Assembly: GCA_024114885.1 (NCBI GenBank)
Contig: CP099425.1
Coordinates: 682,001-746,000, forward strand
Direction: 5' to 3'
Length of the DNA stretch: 64,000 nt
DNA from: Septoria linicola
Lineage: Eukaryota > Ascomycota > Dothideomycetes > Mycosphaerellales > Mycosphaerellaceae
Below are positions 1-12,900 of the stretch, piece by piece. A program made the translations under genes and the position numbers. The stretch's first letter is position 1. Every line of letters begins with the position of its first letter. The notes below the pieces were generated by a model. That model was not told the origin of the DNA, ran no database searches, and saw nothing but the letters and a program-made list of their open reading frames with translations.

Positions 1-340
1 ATGATGTGGCGTTGGCCAGAGATGATGAGAAGGGGCTTGGAAGTACGCCATCGACTTCGTCTGGTGCTATCGCTTAGGGTGTTGTTAGCGTTGGCGAATT
101 ATGAAATGAATGTCTTCGAGCAGATTGAATCAAAACCTTTGTCTATTGCATATGGCTTGGCCTTTTCTTAGTGAATTACTGCCATGATAGACTTGATTTA
201 CCTTGAAGCTCTACTGCCTCTTATCAAAACCGAGAAGTTCTTGAAGTCCAAGGCATGGTGATTTTGGAGAGCTCTGGAATAATTGAGAGGTTGGGACTAA
301 AAGGCATGAGCCATAGATCGATTACTCTATACCAGAATGT
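1..340. other. Left edge, no gene seen
   Basis: This AT-leaning stretch lies downstream of the decarboxylase stop codon on the minus strand. It probably contains that gene's 3' untranslated region. I see no coding segment with splice sites or a family motif here. Confidence 0.5.
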
Positions 341-2252
<1,912 letters not shown>

Positions 2253-2651
2253 TCAAGCCTTCCTAGACTTCTTGACTGGCTCGCCCTTGGCATCAACCTC
2301 GAGATCACCAGGAAGCTCCACGAAGTCATCCACCATCTTATCAGGCTCGTCGGCTTTAGCAGTCTTCTTGCCAAAGAGGCCTAGGAAACCCTTCTTCTCG
2401 ACAGCGACACTGCCAATTGTGCCGTATGGCTTGCCGTTGCGCTCGAGCTCGCCTGGGTGAGGAATGCTCTTCTTGTCGATGACCAGGTAGCCTTCATCTT
2501 CCTTGGCCTCTGGCTCCCTGCTGCGGTCGACTGGTGCTTCGACCTTCTCGAACGGTTCTCCAAGGCCCGGGATGTCGTTCTTCTCCTTGGCTTGGTCCAG
2601 TGTTGGCCAAGCACCAGGCTCGCTGTGCTTCGAGTTTGGGTTGAGCGACAT
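2253..2651 (-). CDS. Small conserved-looking hypothetical protein (132 aa)
   Basis: A single-exon protein of 132 residues starting at a good ATG (2651). It is hydrophilic and rich in Lys, Glu, Asp and Pro, with no membrane segment or signal peptide. A Gly-Phe-Leu-Gly-Leu-Phe-Gly-Lys-Lys patch near residue 90 is flanked by charged stretches and the tail is basic (KKSRKA). I do not recognise a family. The even composition and absence of Cys look like a genuine, largely disordered cytosolic or nuclear protein. The reading frame is far longer than expected by chance for such a composition, but no function can be assigned. Confidence 0.6.
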   Translation of the reverse strand: MSLNPNSKHSEPGAWPTLDQAKEKNDIPGLGEPFEKVEAPVDRSREPEAKEDEGYLVIDKKSIPHPGELERNGKPYGTIGSVAVEKKGFLGLFGKKTAKADEPDKMVDDFVELPGDLEVDAKGEPVKKSRKA

Positions 2652-3343
2652 CGTAGCTGTCTTTGCAGTGCTCAGTTTCAGCTACAGTGTCTGGCGCAGA
2701 TGAGAGGCGTGCAAGAAGTGGCCTTTATCATGGCCTTGCTTGCTACAGCTGAGCCTCGAAGGCAGAAGTGCCTGCTTCAGCAAGTAAAGGCCCATTGTGC
2801 ATCGACGAGAACATTCTGGCAGCGGATAAGGAGCTCCCGACGATGAGCTCTGACCGTCTCATTCTGGATACTGACTGTCGGACTAATAGATGAAGCGTAG
2901 GAGCCGATTCGTGAATGCAAGTTCCACTTTGGATGTGTAACACTCTGCGCATTTGGCTTGCTCGACAGCCAAGGTGTTTGCGTGGCAGATATAGCGTCCA
3001 AGCTCTCGCGTAGTGCAAGCGCCAGCCGGTCAATCACATTGCTTGGCTGAAGGTTCACAACGAACAGGATCGGGAAGTCCTGGATGACCAGTGCCCAGAT
3101 CCCTCCTGGCGGAGTTCACGAAGACCAATAGACTGTCTTTGCGCTCGGTGCAGATGCTCAATCGTACTCGAAGGTGAGCAGCGGCGACAGTAAGGTGAAC
3201 GTGAAGTGAGTATTTGCCCCAAACTGCACGGCTTCAATCACTAGTTGCACTAGCGCCTTTCTCAACACTGGCACTTCTCAATCCATCTTCTGGCGCCGTC
3301 CAACAGACACTCCAACATCGCCAACACATCCGCACACCGAATC
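2652..3343. other. Intergenic between divergent genes
   Basis: About 690 bases between the minus-strand hypothetical and the plus-strand 2EXR gene, so it should hold both promoters. Short overlapping open frames on both strands show no motif. The last 60 bases before the ATG at 3344 are rich in CAACA/CACA, a common fungal leader composition. Confidence 0.45.
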
Positions 3344-4194
3344 ATGGCTGACGAAGACGCAGAGGCAGCGATGGCTGTTGGCAGCTTTACGCGACAAAGC
3401 TTGCGCAAGCAGTTCCCGTTTCCGAGGACCGCAATACTCGAGGAGCTCGCCGAAGACTTCACCAGCAGATGCAATCAAGTTCTTACCGAGCAGTACGTGG
3501 CTAGTCTTACCCCAAGATATACTCAATCTTAACTATGCCGCACAGGCGACCAGTCGTGCAAGCCGCGAAAGCGCGCACGAGCTTTTTCTCACTGTCTGCT
3601 GAGCTGCGCAACGCCATCTACGAGCTGATACTTGTCGGCGAAAAGAGAGACCTGCAACCCAACGACGTAGGCTACAAGCGCCAGGCCCGAGATGGACTGA
3701 GTCTGGCACTATTGTCAGCTAATCGCCAGGTCCGCGCAGAGGCCAGTCCGATTTTCTGGGGTCAAAAGAACTTCATCATGACGATCGACAGCGCCCTCGT
3801 GGGTTCTTCGAAAAGTCCAATGCACGACTGGCTCCAGAAAATCGGCGTCGAGAATGCCAAATTGATCAAGCGAGTCGAGTTTCGACTCCCCGACATCCAG
3901 CCGAACATCGAAGCAGCCCGGTTCCTATACTTCTTGCTCCGCTCCGTACAGGAGCCCATGTTCTCCGACAGTAAGACGATTCACGAACTAGCGCTATCTG
4001 CCTGTGGCTGTCTAGACCAAGGAGTCGAGGCCAGCAAGCTCAGCTTCATCCTTCAGGACCCTCGAACAAAGCAGCATTCGGAGCTGTACAGGGACGTCCC
4101 AGGAGTAGAGCCGGATGAGGATGTACACACATCAGGTTTCTACTACGGACCCCCTCCCCGAGCTCGGTGGACTCCGAGATCCTTGAGGCTCTGA
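3344..4194 (+). CDS. 2EXR/F-box-like domain protein
   Basis: Two exons, 3344-3492 and 3546-4194, joined over a 53-bp intron (GTACGT donor, CTTAACT branch, CACAG acceptor) give 265 residues in frame. The N-terminal 49 residues resemble an acidic/basic lead-in. The core begins with FFSLSAELRNAIYELIL around residue 60 and continues with LLSANRQVRAEASPIFW, the pattern of the 2EXR domain common in Pezizomycotina. These proteins are F-box-like and of unknown substrate. The gene is convergent with another 2EXR-like gene at 4977-5570, so the two may be diverged paralogs. The C-terminus (PPPRARW region) looks atypical and could hide a further splice. Confidence 0.8.
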
Positions 4195-4976
4195 GATTCT
4201 GAGAAGGGCATCCAGTCGGCGGAGGGAGTTACGAGTTTGAGCAATGCTGTGGAGGTAGTGGGTAAAAGTGGACGACCTGCCAGCCTAGCCTTTATGATGG
4301 CAGACACCGCGATCAGTCTTTGTAGCACACAATTGGGAAAGGGCTCAAGGAGCATGCGGCACTTCGAGACGTCAAAGCTGCGACAGGATGAACGAACGGT
4401 ATCAAACCTCTGGGAGCTGCACGACGTGATCACATCTAGAGAGATCGAGTCTCGATATGGGGCCGTACGGCGAGGTGTGACATTGTCGCTATGAAGCAGC
4501 GGCATTTGATGCTCAAGATACTGCTATGCATCTGTATATCTCTAGACTCCATGCTATGCTTGCTAGCACCACAAGCCACACTTCCAAGTCACGAATACCT
4601 CCATCCCAAGACCATACCACTTCATTCGGTGACATCCTCCGATTTCATTCCACCGAGAATTGACTTGCATCGAGTTTCAAGACCTAGCGACCATCGCAGG
4701 CTGAGCACGACCAGAGGAGCCCCAACAAATGCTCGCAAAGTTTCTCGCACACGCTGGTAGGTAAGCAGCGATCTTGGGAATAGCGTGGTGCGAGCTGATG
4801 CAGGTTCGCATCTTACTCCCGATGCGCACCTGACGAATTGGCGTCGTGACTCTCATGAGCACCACCAAGTACATCGATACCGTGCGCGAACAGGATCAAC
4901 GCCACAGCAAATCACTGAGGTATAAGCCACTAGCCACACATTTCGTAGCACTAAGCCAGCGATCTCCAGCATTCCA
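4195..4976. other. Intergenic between convergent 2EXR genes
   Basis: This segment holds the 3' ends of two convergent genes. A plus-strand frame (4237-4494) and an opposing one (4143-4505) overlap and neither shows a motif. I see no gene. Confidence 0.4.
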
Positions 4977-5570
4977 TCAACCTCTACGCCTGCGATGCCT
5001 CATCGGCTCCAACACAAACTTAATCTGATCCCTTAACTCCGCCGCCTTCAGCCACGTCTCCAGCATCGGCAATACATCCTCAAACGTAGCATACCCATCC
5101 ATCTCTCTCAACATCTGCACAACCTGAAACGCCTGCCTTATAATCCTTGGCTGCATTTCTCCAGGTCGATGAGTATTATCGGTGGCTTTGAGTCCTGGCG
5201 TGTACACTCTCCCTTCCATGTCTTCTTTGAGCCATGTCTTGAAGTTTGGCCAATTATAGCCACCTAGGATTTGTATCATGATGATATCATATGCCCAATG
5301 TGAAGGGTTGCGGCATAGTATGGTCGAGTCGAGATGCATGGAGACTACGCGGAACCGGTTCTCCTCGCGATGGATTCTGGTCGCTTCCTGTCGTGTTTTG
5401 CGGCATGTTCGAAGGAGGCCTGGCTCGGAGTTGTCATCTGGCTTGAGCCGTACAGACCTGGCCTGCACTAGCACGAGTCGGTATATTTGATTGCGTAGTT
5501 CGTCTGGGAGTGCGAAGAGGGCTGGAATCGCTCCCACGCCTTCGTGGGGAGTGAGAGCGTCTGAGAGCAT
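4977..5570 (-). CDS. 2EXR/F-box-like domain protein
   Basis: A 197-residue protein starting at the ATG at 5570. The N-terminal core has LFALPDELRNQIYRLVLV at residues 18-35 followed by LLRTCRKTRQEATRIHREENRFRV-type sequence, the hallmark LP.E.RN.IY and C(R)..R.E pattern of fungal 2EXR proteins. The C-terminal half is helical and charged and ends in a run of Arg. No catalytic activity is known for the family. The gene points towards the related plus-strand gene at 3344-4194. Its left (3') part is C-rich and its right part G-rich on the + strand, one of five such composition switches in the window. An additional 5' exon cannot be excluded. Confidence 0.75.
   Translation of the reverse strand: MLSDALTPHEGVGAIPALFALPDELRNQIYRLVLVQARSVRLKPDDNSEPGLLRTCRKTRQEATRIHREENRFRVVSMHLDSTILCRNPSHWAYDIIMIQILGGYNWPNFKTWLKEDMEGRVYTPGLKATDNTHRPGEMQPRIIRQAFQVVQMLREMDGYATFEDVLPMLETWLKAAELRDQIKFVLEPMRHRRRRG
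4980..5560. other. GC-skew switch 1 (C-rich to G-rich)
   Basis: On the + strand, positions 5041-5100 hold 25 C and 9 G, while 5281-5340 hold 9 C and 19 G (hand counts). The sign changes near 5.2 kb within the 2EXR-like coding region. This is the weakest of the five switches. Confidence 0.55.
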
Positions 5571-5837
5571 TTTTTGTGCAAAGTCGGCATGTGAGTAAAG
5601 CAGTGCAGTCTGATCGTGTCAATAATGTGCATGCACGGTAAAATTCCTACGATAGCAAATATCGACCAAGTTGCGTGATGACCAGCACAGACTTCCTTGG
5701 CAACCAGATATGTTGGACGGCGGCCTCAGCGACTGCTTGGGCTGAGCACTATCCAGGTGATGCATGTCACTGGTAGCAAAAGGCGTGAGCCATGCTGTGG
5801 AGGGAGATCGTAAGATCTAAGCATAGATCCGCCCCCC

Positions 5838-6178
5838 TCAATCAATCTTTTCCCAACAATTCGACTTCCCTGTTGCTCCATAACCCACGCAAGCGTCCCG
5901 AAAATCACAATTGCTGAACGATGCGCCAGCATCGCAGTGCCACGTCCATCACTGAAAGATCGGTACGCCGCTTTGGAATCGGAGCAGACTTTATACGTGG
6001 CACTGTCGCTGAAGGTACCATCGTCATTCATACATAGGCAGTACTTGTAATCGGCACAAGCGAGTATCGTTGTTGGGAGGGCGAGGAAGAGAACCTGATG
6101 CGTATTAGGTGTGGTCTGTGATCGTGATATACGGATGTTGTGTACTTGGAATAGGCACATCGTGGCTGACGATTTCAT
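5838..6178 (-). CDS. Small secreted cysteine-rich protein (SSP1)
   Basis: Three exons on the minus strand, 6178-6146, 6094-5967 and 5913-5838, give a 78-residue protein. Intron 1 (6095-6145, 51 bp) has a CCTAAT branch and CAG end. It is in frame, so the unspliced frame hides it. Intron 2 is 5914-5966 (53 bp). Splicing restores a classical signal peptide starting MKSSATM and ending near TTILA, followed by a mature peptide with seven cysteines: YKYCLC, SATYKVC, a Cys pair in NCDFRDAC, and the end GKSNCWEKID. The protein should be exported. No enzyme domain is present; such peptides are often effector candidates in plant-associated fungi, which is inference. A second member of the same family, recognised by the shared Cys framework, lies at 32238-32499. 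Confidence rests on that independent match. Confidence 0.8.
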
Positions 6179-9100
6179 GGTTATCGCTACGCTGTTGCGC
6201 CAGGCTTGGAGATAAGGAGGTGTTGGGAGAGGCAAGGTCTTGCAGGTGTGGCAACTAAATACTGCTGCTTGCTCATAATCGGCTTCGTAGGCTAGGCTGG
6301 GACAGTGCGGTTCTACCACCGTCCGGTAGAAGCAGTGGTGAGACAAGTCCTTCTGAGTAGGCGGTCGACACTGTTCTGGACGAAGCGTTGCGCTTTTGAG
6401 ACTTCGAATAAGAGCTTGTCAACTCTTCAGCCTGACAAGTCGACCAGAGCTAGACAGCACTCCAGATAGCGATCACGCTAAGTCGCGCGGCAAAACTCCC
6501 ATCGGCATAGGCATTCTACAGTCCTGTGATCGAGACCACTCCTGACTCCCATACCCAATGGGTAGTCAAGGAAAACCACGGATCATCATAGAGCACTTGC
6601 TTTGGTAGATCAAGCGTTCAAGAGATGCTGTGCAAATGTCGCAGAACCGCTTCAGGCCCGAAGTGCAGCCTGGCGGAAGCGCGTCGTCTCGATTTGCAGG
6701 TTCTCGAGCGTAACCTTTTCGCTGAAGGCCATCGCGTGGTCTAGCGATATGTTCAAGCGCGTGTATCATAGGATGCTTACGGGTTTGCAACCTCTTGTAG
6801 GTGCTCGTGCAAGACCTGCAGTGAGAACTTGTGCCTATGCACATCAGCTGTAGTCACGCCAGCGACGGCCTGTGCCTTTGGAGTGCGGTCTTGCTCCTGT
6901 CATCGTTCTCCGCGGTGGTACTATTGGGAATGCCCGCAAACATGTCAACGATACAACATGTAGGGCGTGCAAAGAAGCACCGGCGGGAGACCTGTGGCAA
7001 GTCGTTGTCGTTACTCGAAGCCTTACTGCGGCTCTGCAGCCGTAGCTGACAACCCACGCCAGAGGTCTCACGACAGGTCTGCAGGTCTTGAACAGCAGAA
7101 ATTAGGAGCGCATGAGGTATCCACCGTATCTATCGTCTGAATCAGTGTCTTTCACTGTGCAGTCCGCCACTCCAGTAAGAGATGAAGACCAGTTGCAATT
7201 GGTCGTTTATTGCCATCTGCTGGTATGCACTATGCCCTGACTCATGCGTGTCTTCATAGGCTGATCGATGTGCTGCCGCTGGTAGGGTGTTGTCTGGTCT
7301 TCTGCCGTGTCAGAGATTCGGCCAGCATCTTGGCTTTGTATATCATTGTACCAGGAACCCGGCATGTTCTGGACGCGAGTACCAGCATGCCTTTGTGAGG
7401 ACTGTTCATCACACGTTCGAGACCCTGTTTGTCGCTCCTGCTTACTGTAAGTTCCCGTGTTGCTGCGCATGGAAACCAGGATTGCCGTGCGGGCGCTTCG
7501 TGCACAAGCGACGAGTCGTATCATCCGTTCGTCTGAACATCAGAACACAATCACGCCGAGGCTCAGAGGGCTAGACGATGATGATTCTGCCTGCGGATCG
7601 TGGTTGCTGCTGCACAGTGTGCACTTGCCGTTCTTGGCTGGCCGTACCTGTGCCTTGTCGATAGTCAATTGCTCGTCTTCATGCACGCTCAAGAGCCGCT
7701 TCTTCAGATATGCAGCCATTGGAAGCTATATGCCGTGTCTGAAGCGTGGTGATGTCTTTTTTCTTTCTGTTTCCCTCGGACCAACCACATCACACCGCCA
7801 TTCAGATATCAAGCTAAGTGCTGTGGATTATTGGTCAAGGATGCCGTGTCGGGCATGGAATTTTGTCATTGGCGGGAACTGTTGCATTTTTCGTGCAGCT
7901 CTCGTTCAGAACGCGTTCGTCGCTTGGCTGTGCTGTGCAGCTCAACGCAGCAGTCGAGAAGGGACGTGTTGCGAAGCTCGGGGCTTTGACGGTGCGATTC
8001 AGAACGTGACAGAAGTGCTGGGTTGCACAAGACAGCTTTCGATAGACTATGAACCCGCTACATCAATATCGGTATTGATTGAAGCTTGCCCAATCTGGTA
8101 CTCGCGAGAATTGAGCACGCCGGAAATATTCAACTTCAATATTCTGCAAATGACTGTATTCGAACACCCTCAAGGTTGCTGTCACTGTTGCTCACATTTT
8201 GTGCTGGGTGCCCACCTGTTTTCCCCACTGGGCGATGGAGCTCCCTAGTCGAGCTAGGCAAGCCTGTGTGTAGATCTGGCCTTGCGCTTGGGGATAGCGG
8301 ATTGCGTGTGTAATGGGCAAAGCTTGCTGAAATCCACAGTGTGGCCATCGGCATCGAACTTCCATATTGTTATTACAGACTCGTAGAGAGCCAGCAGAGC
8401 GCAGCAGAGTCACGTATGCAGCGGATGCGAAGTTCTTCAGCCGCAATATGGACGTACAAAGACGATGAGTTACAGACTGATCACCAATGGTTCACAAAAC
8501 GCCACGACAGACGGCAGATATGGGACATGTCGGCAGAATATATTGCTGTTAGGGCGGCTCCTTCTAGCTTTGCTTGTTACTGTTCCGTGCGTGGCTTAAA
8601 CTCGCGAAGAGAACACGACTTTCTTGCAAACGTGAGAGGCCAACAAGGTGTAACGGCTCGACGAGAAGTACGATAGCTTCGCCGTATTGGTGGGCAATAT
8701 GCGGTACGGAGGTACTCGAAGAATGGTGCCTGAACAGGATGCGCCTATGGTCGGCGGCCGTGTATGTAGCTATAGATGCCGTCGTCAGGGGTTTGCAGCG
8801 ATTGTGCATAGGAAGAGCCTGCAGCGGCGGACAGGTCCGAGGGAAGGAGCGTCTGTACAGAAGTGGTAATACAGAAGTGCACGCTCTCTCACTGAGAAAA
8901 TCATTTGCCTACACTTCTTCTTCCCTTCTAGACCTCCAGATCATCCTCATATCAAATACGAAAGAACGTGCGGGAGGCATTTGGTGGCGTGGAATTCGTG
9001 GAAGCTTTGACTGCCGCTCGGCTCAAGTGTTGACAGACAAGGATCAGTTGCTTTTCCCCCCTGCACAGTGTGTTCGGCGACCCTGTTGCACTTGTTTGGA

Positions 9101-9850
9101 GACGACTGATGGGTCGTATGCTCCGACGATTGACCTCAGATCATACCAGCTCTCAGTCCACGTGCGACTGGTTTGCGCGCTGTTGTTCCGACGGCGACAA
9201 GCAGCAGCTGTGCGACAGTCTTCTGCATTCTGCGACAACGACAGACGACAGCATCGTCCAATTTGTGCTGTATCCCGAACCACAGCACGCGGCGATACAG
9301 GCATTGCCCTGGTCCACCGTCTGTCACTGCATATTGACGCCATACGCGCTCGACCGAAGCCCTGTTCACGAGAAGATTGAGTTGTCCCCGCAGAGAACAG
9401 GACGCTGCGAGACCAGGAGGATTATTGGGATTTATCGCGACATCGTGCCCACCGCGCCCACGACAAGTGCGCGTTGGCAGCGGCGGAGGAAGTGTGGTGG
9501 CTTGCACAGTATTATTCCTGGGAAGACTGTATGATCGTGGCCATGCAGACCGTTTGAACTGCTGGTGGGGTTGAATGACTGGCTGGCCTGGAAACCTACG
9601 ACTACTGTATACCGCGACTCACGAGCGCGCAGTTACACAGCATTCAGTGGATCCCCAGTGCCTGTATCAAGCCGCTGTCGCACACGGATGACGGCGATCG
9701 CTCAGGCACGACAACCACAGATCTCGACAGTGATACGTGGACAGAAACGCGCGACGAGGGCCCCTTTGAGCTTGCATTACTCGCGGACGGCAGATCGCAT
9801 TGCAACCCAATGATCTCTGGCTGTCTTGCACCCCAGGAGTGGTAGGGCTG

Positions 9851-9867
9851 CAGCGGCGCGCTGCAAG
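9851..9867. repeat. Perfect inverted repeat, 7-bp arms
   Basis: TGCAGCG and CGCTGCA flank a 3-base spacer (GCG). It lies about 130 bases upstream of the MIT-domain gene's ATG and only 12 bases from a second perfect inverted repeat. Confidence 0.8.
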
Positions 9868-9879
9868 ACTCTTTTCTGC

Positions 9880-9901
9880 TATATCGCCTGTGATATAGCA
9901 T
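9880..9901. repeat. Perfect inverted repeat, 8-bp arms
   Basis: GCTATATC and GATATAGC flank a 6-base loop. It sits about 95 bases upstream of the MIT-domain gene start. It could form a leader hairpin or be a dimeric protein-binding site. Which applies, if either, is unknown. Confidence 0.8.
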
Positions 9902-9993
9902 CGTTCTGACTGACTGCGCTGGGACGACGAGGAACCTTTTGTGGGAGTGGGGGGTAGGGAGAAATATTGGCAACGGGCATCTGGGTTTGAAAC

Positions 9994-12900
9994 ATGTTTG
10001 AGGCCAACTCAGTTGTGTCCGCACCTTCGGCTTCCCTGCTCAATCAGCTCCAGGCACAGCAGCGAGAGAGCTACCACCGCTCGACCTCGCTATCTTCCGG
10101 TTCTGTCGCAACAATCAAGCGCCCGGGCTCTATATCGCGCGTGCCGCCCAGCAATCCGGACGACTTGGACCACCAGACGCTCATACCGGTGCGGCTTAGC
10201 CGCGATCCCATGCCAACACATGACCACAGACGAAGGAAGAGCGTGGCAGTGGACAGCGAAACTTCCGCCGAGTCCTTTCGCGCGCACTCAGCGGCCGCCC
10301 TGGACCACGAGGACCGCCCTCCATCATCGTCGTCTGGGCTCGGAACATTGAATCGTTGGTCGCACTCCAACAGCTCCAGCGTGGCGTCTCTCACCAACAC
10401 GAGACGCAATCGTTCCAGCGGTGGTGCCGTGCTAACATCGCTCGTCGGCCAGCAGTACCAATCGCCACGTCGTCCCGCCAACATCGATGCCTCACCCAGG
10501 GCCAGCCCGCAGCGCCGAGAGGTGACGGCATCGTACGCATCGCCCTTGTCCAGTCCAGAGCGGACCAGACGACAGCAGTCGCGGCACGAGCATACTGCAG
10601 ATTCACTGACTGCGCTGCCACCGCTCCATACAACTCCCGCTTTAACCGATCCCAATGACACTGAATCCCCGTCGACAAGCTCCCAGACCATCCCGACTCC
10701 ATCGGCCACATCTTACCCACATAACGACTATTTCGATGATCCGCTGTCCGCATATGGCATGGCGAAGCAGAAAAGGGTAGTCACGGTGCGCAAACCCGCG
10801 GAGCCTGTCTCTGTCCCACCTCAGCCTACCCGTGCTGCACCCGTGGCAGGCTCATCACAGCCCGAAATGGCCGAGCGAAATTACCATCATAGACATAGAG
10901 CGTCGGGGAGTGGGAGTCAAGGAGCAAAGAAGCCAAAGCAAAAAGAGCGAATGGAGAAAGACAAGAAGACGATGTTGTCGAAGGCATTGCAGAAAGCGAA
11001 CACGGCAGTCTTGTTAGACAATGCGCAGAACTATGAGGGTGCGCTGGAGGCTTATGGAGACGCTTGCGACTTGCTGACACAGGTCATGGAACGCACCTCT
11101 GGCGAAGATGACAAGCGCAAACTGGATGCCATCCGCGTGACATACAGCAACCGGATGGAGGAGCTGAGACTATTAGTGCAAGAAAGTTTGCTCACGAATG
11201 ATGAGAAGGACCTACCAGCCAGACCGATGAGTGACGATGGCAAGTCGTTGCCGCCGCCACCAGTCAGTCCAATGTATGGTGCGTTCGAGTCACCGCACAC
11301 TGGATCATCACTGGAACCTCATGCGCAGTCGACTGCGCCTAGACTGTCATATCAGCATAATGATCGTGACAGCTTTTTCTCCCGAACCATGGCTGCAGTG
11401 GAGAGTTCGACAAACTTCGCCGAGGGGAGTGGCGATGGATACACCAGACGACCGTCGTTGGCATCAACTGCAGTCGCTGGCTCGGACACAAGTCACATGC
11501 GTGATCCTTCAGCACAGATGCCTCCTCCTGAGCACGCCGAGTACATTCCTAGACCACTTTCGCCCAAGCGACCTGCTGAGCGCACTCCACAGTCGCCAAC
11601 ACAACAATCAGAGGAAGGGAAATCGTGGGAGTCACCGGAGAAGTCGCAGACTGGTAAGGCCTCCGAGAATCGTAATCGCATCAACAGCAAGGAGTCCACG
11701 TCCTGGCTGGATGCCGTTGACGAATCTGGATCGTCGTGCTCTGCTTCGGTGCACTCACGAGACTCATATCACCAAGGCTCTCGGCGAAAACATCTTCGAG
11801 ACCTCAGCGGCGAAACCGATCCGGGATTCGACGAGGCCTTTGACGCTGCTGTAGAAGCGGCATACGATGAGGGACTGGAGCCTGATCTGGACTCTCGGCG
11901 CAAACGAATGACAGGCCTGCGACAAGGTAACACCCACGAATCTGTTCAGGTCCCTGCATCAGAGATCGACGAGATTCTGCCCGGAACATTCCAGTCGGCT
12001 TTAACCAATACTGAGCAGGACGACGAAGAGGAACGAATCTTGGACGAAATCACGAATGACTTCGGTAACGAGTTCAACTTCGGCGTAACCTCGAAATCTG
12101 CTTTGCCGCGCCAGTCTGATTCGAGTTCATATTCGCGCAGCACGTGGCAAAGCTCGCAGGTCTCCTCCAGAGATACTGCGGCGTCTTCTTTGGCGACTGT
12201 CGCAGAGGATGGCTTGGGTAGCCGCATGTCGAAACCTGCAGCGCTGCGGGAGAGTGCAGCATTACCAGCACCGTCAGCACCACCGCAGTTTTCTCTACCT
12301 AGGCCTCCCAGCTCGGATGGTCGACGTGCTTCGAATGTGCGCAGCCGCAGGCTCTCTGGGATGAACGCTAAGCAGCTCAAGATTGAGACGTCCGTACTAT
12401 TGGAGGGACGCAAGCGAGCATCGACTTTCAACACTGCACGTAGCCCAATGTTACAGGATGAGGAAGAAACGACTGTTGTTAACACTCCTGACGGTGCTGC
12501 ACAGGAGCATGTTTTGCGTTCGGTGCAGTCACAGGACTTGCCCACAGTCACAGACGACGATGGACAGTCTTTCGACGAGCCGACCACACTGGATCATAGA
12601 CCAAGCTACGAGGAATCACCAGCTGATTTATTGGAAGGTCACCGTCCCATGCTGTTCAAAAAGAACAGATCAACGATAAGCCTTCGTGATCACTCTCAAC
12701 ACACAGTCTTACTGGCGTCACCAGATCCTGAGGCCTTGTCATCGATGACAACGCCCATGAGCTCCACGTTCATGAGCTTTGCAGCCAAGCGAAACCCAAG
12801 TCAGAACCCGCTCACCTCACAGCGTGCCAATCTCCCTTCACTTGGCCACATGTCATACGACTCTCAGTTGGGTGGCGGCACTTACCTGTTCGACACATCT

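Larger units (their letters stand above)
6179..9993. other. Long 3.8-kb stretch without a credible gene
   Basis: Many overlapping open frames exist (for example 7457-8248 and 8574-9380 on the plus strand). They start at non-ATG codons, are rich in Cys, Arg, Trp and His, and match no domain I know. Base composition is not strikingly AT-rich, so it does not look like repeat-induced-point-mutated transposon. The right end must contain the promoter and leader of the MIT-domain gene and carries two hairpins. It may hold non-coding transcripts or decayed sequence, but I see no positive evidence. Confidence 0.5.

Noticed and set aside
7457..8248. 263-codon plus-strand open frame
   Set aside because: Starts at a non-ATG codon, is extremely rich in Cys, Ser and Trp, overlaps other frames and shows no domain or splice logic.
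8574..9380. 268-codon plus-strand open frame
   Set aside because: Non-ATG start and composition typical of random translation of GC-balanced DNA; overlapping frames on both strands are equally long.
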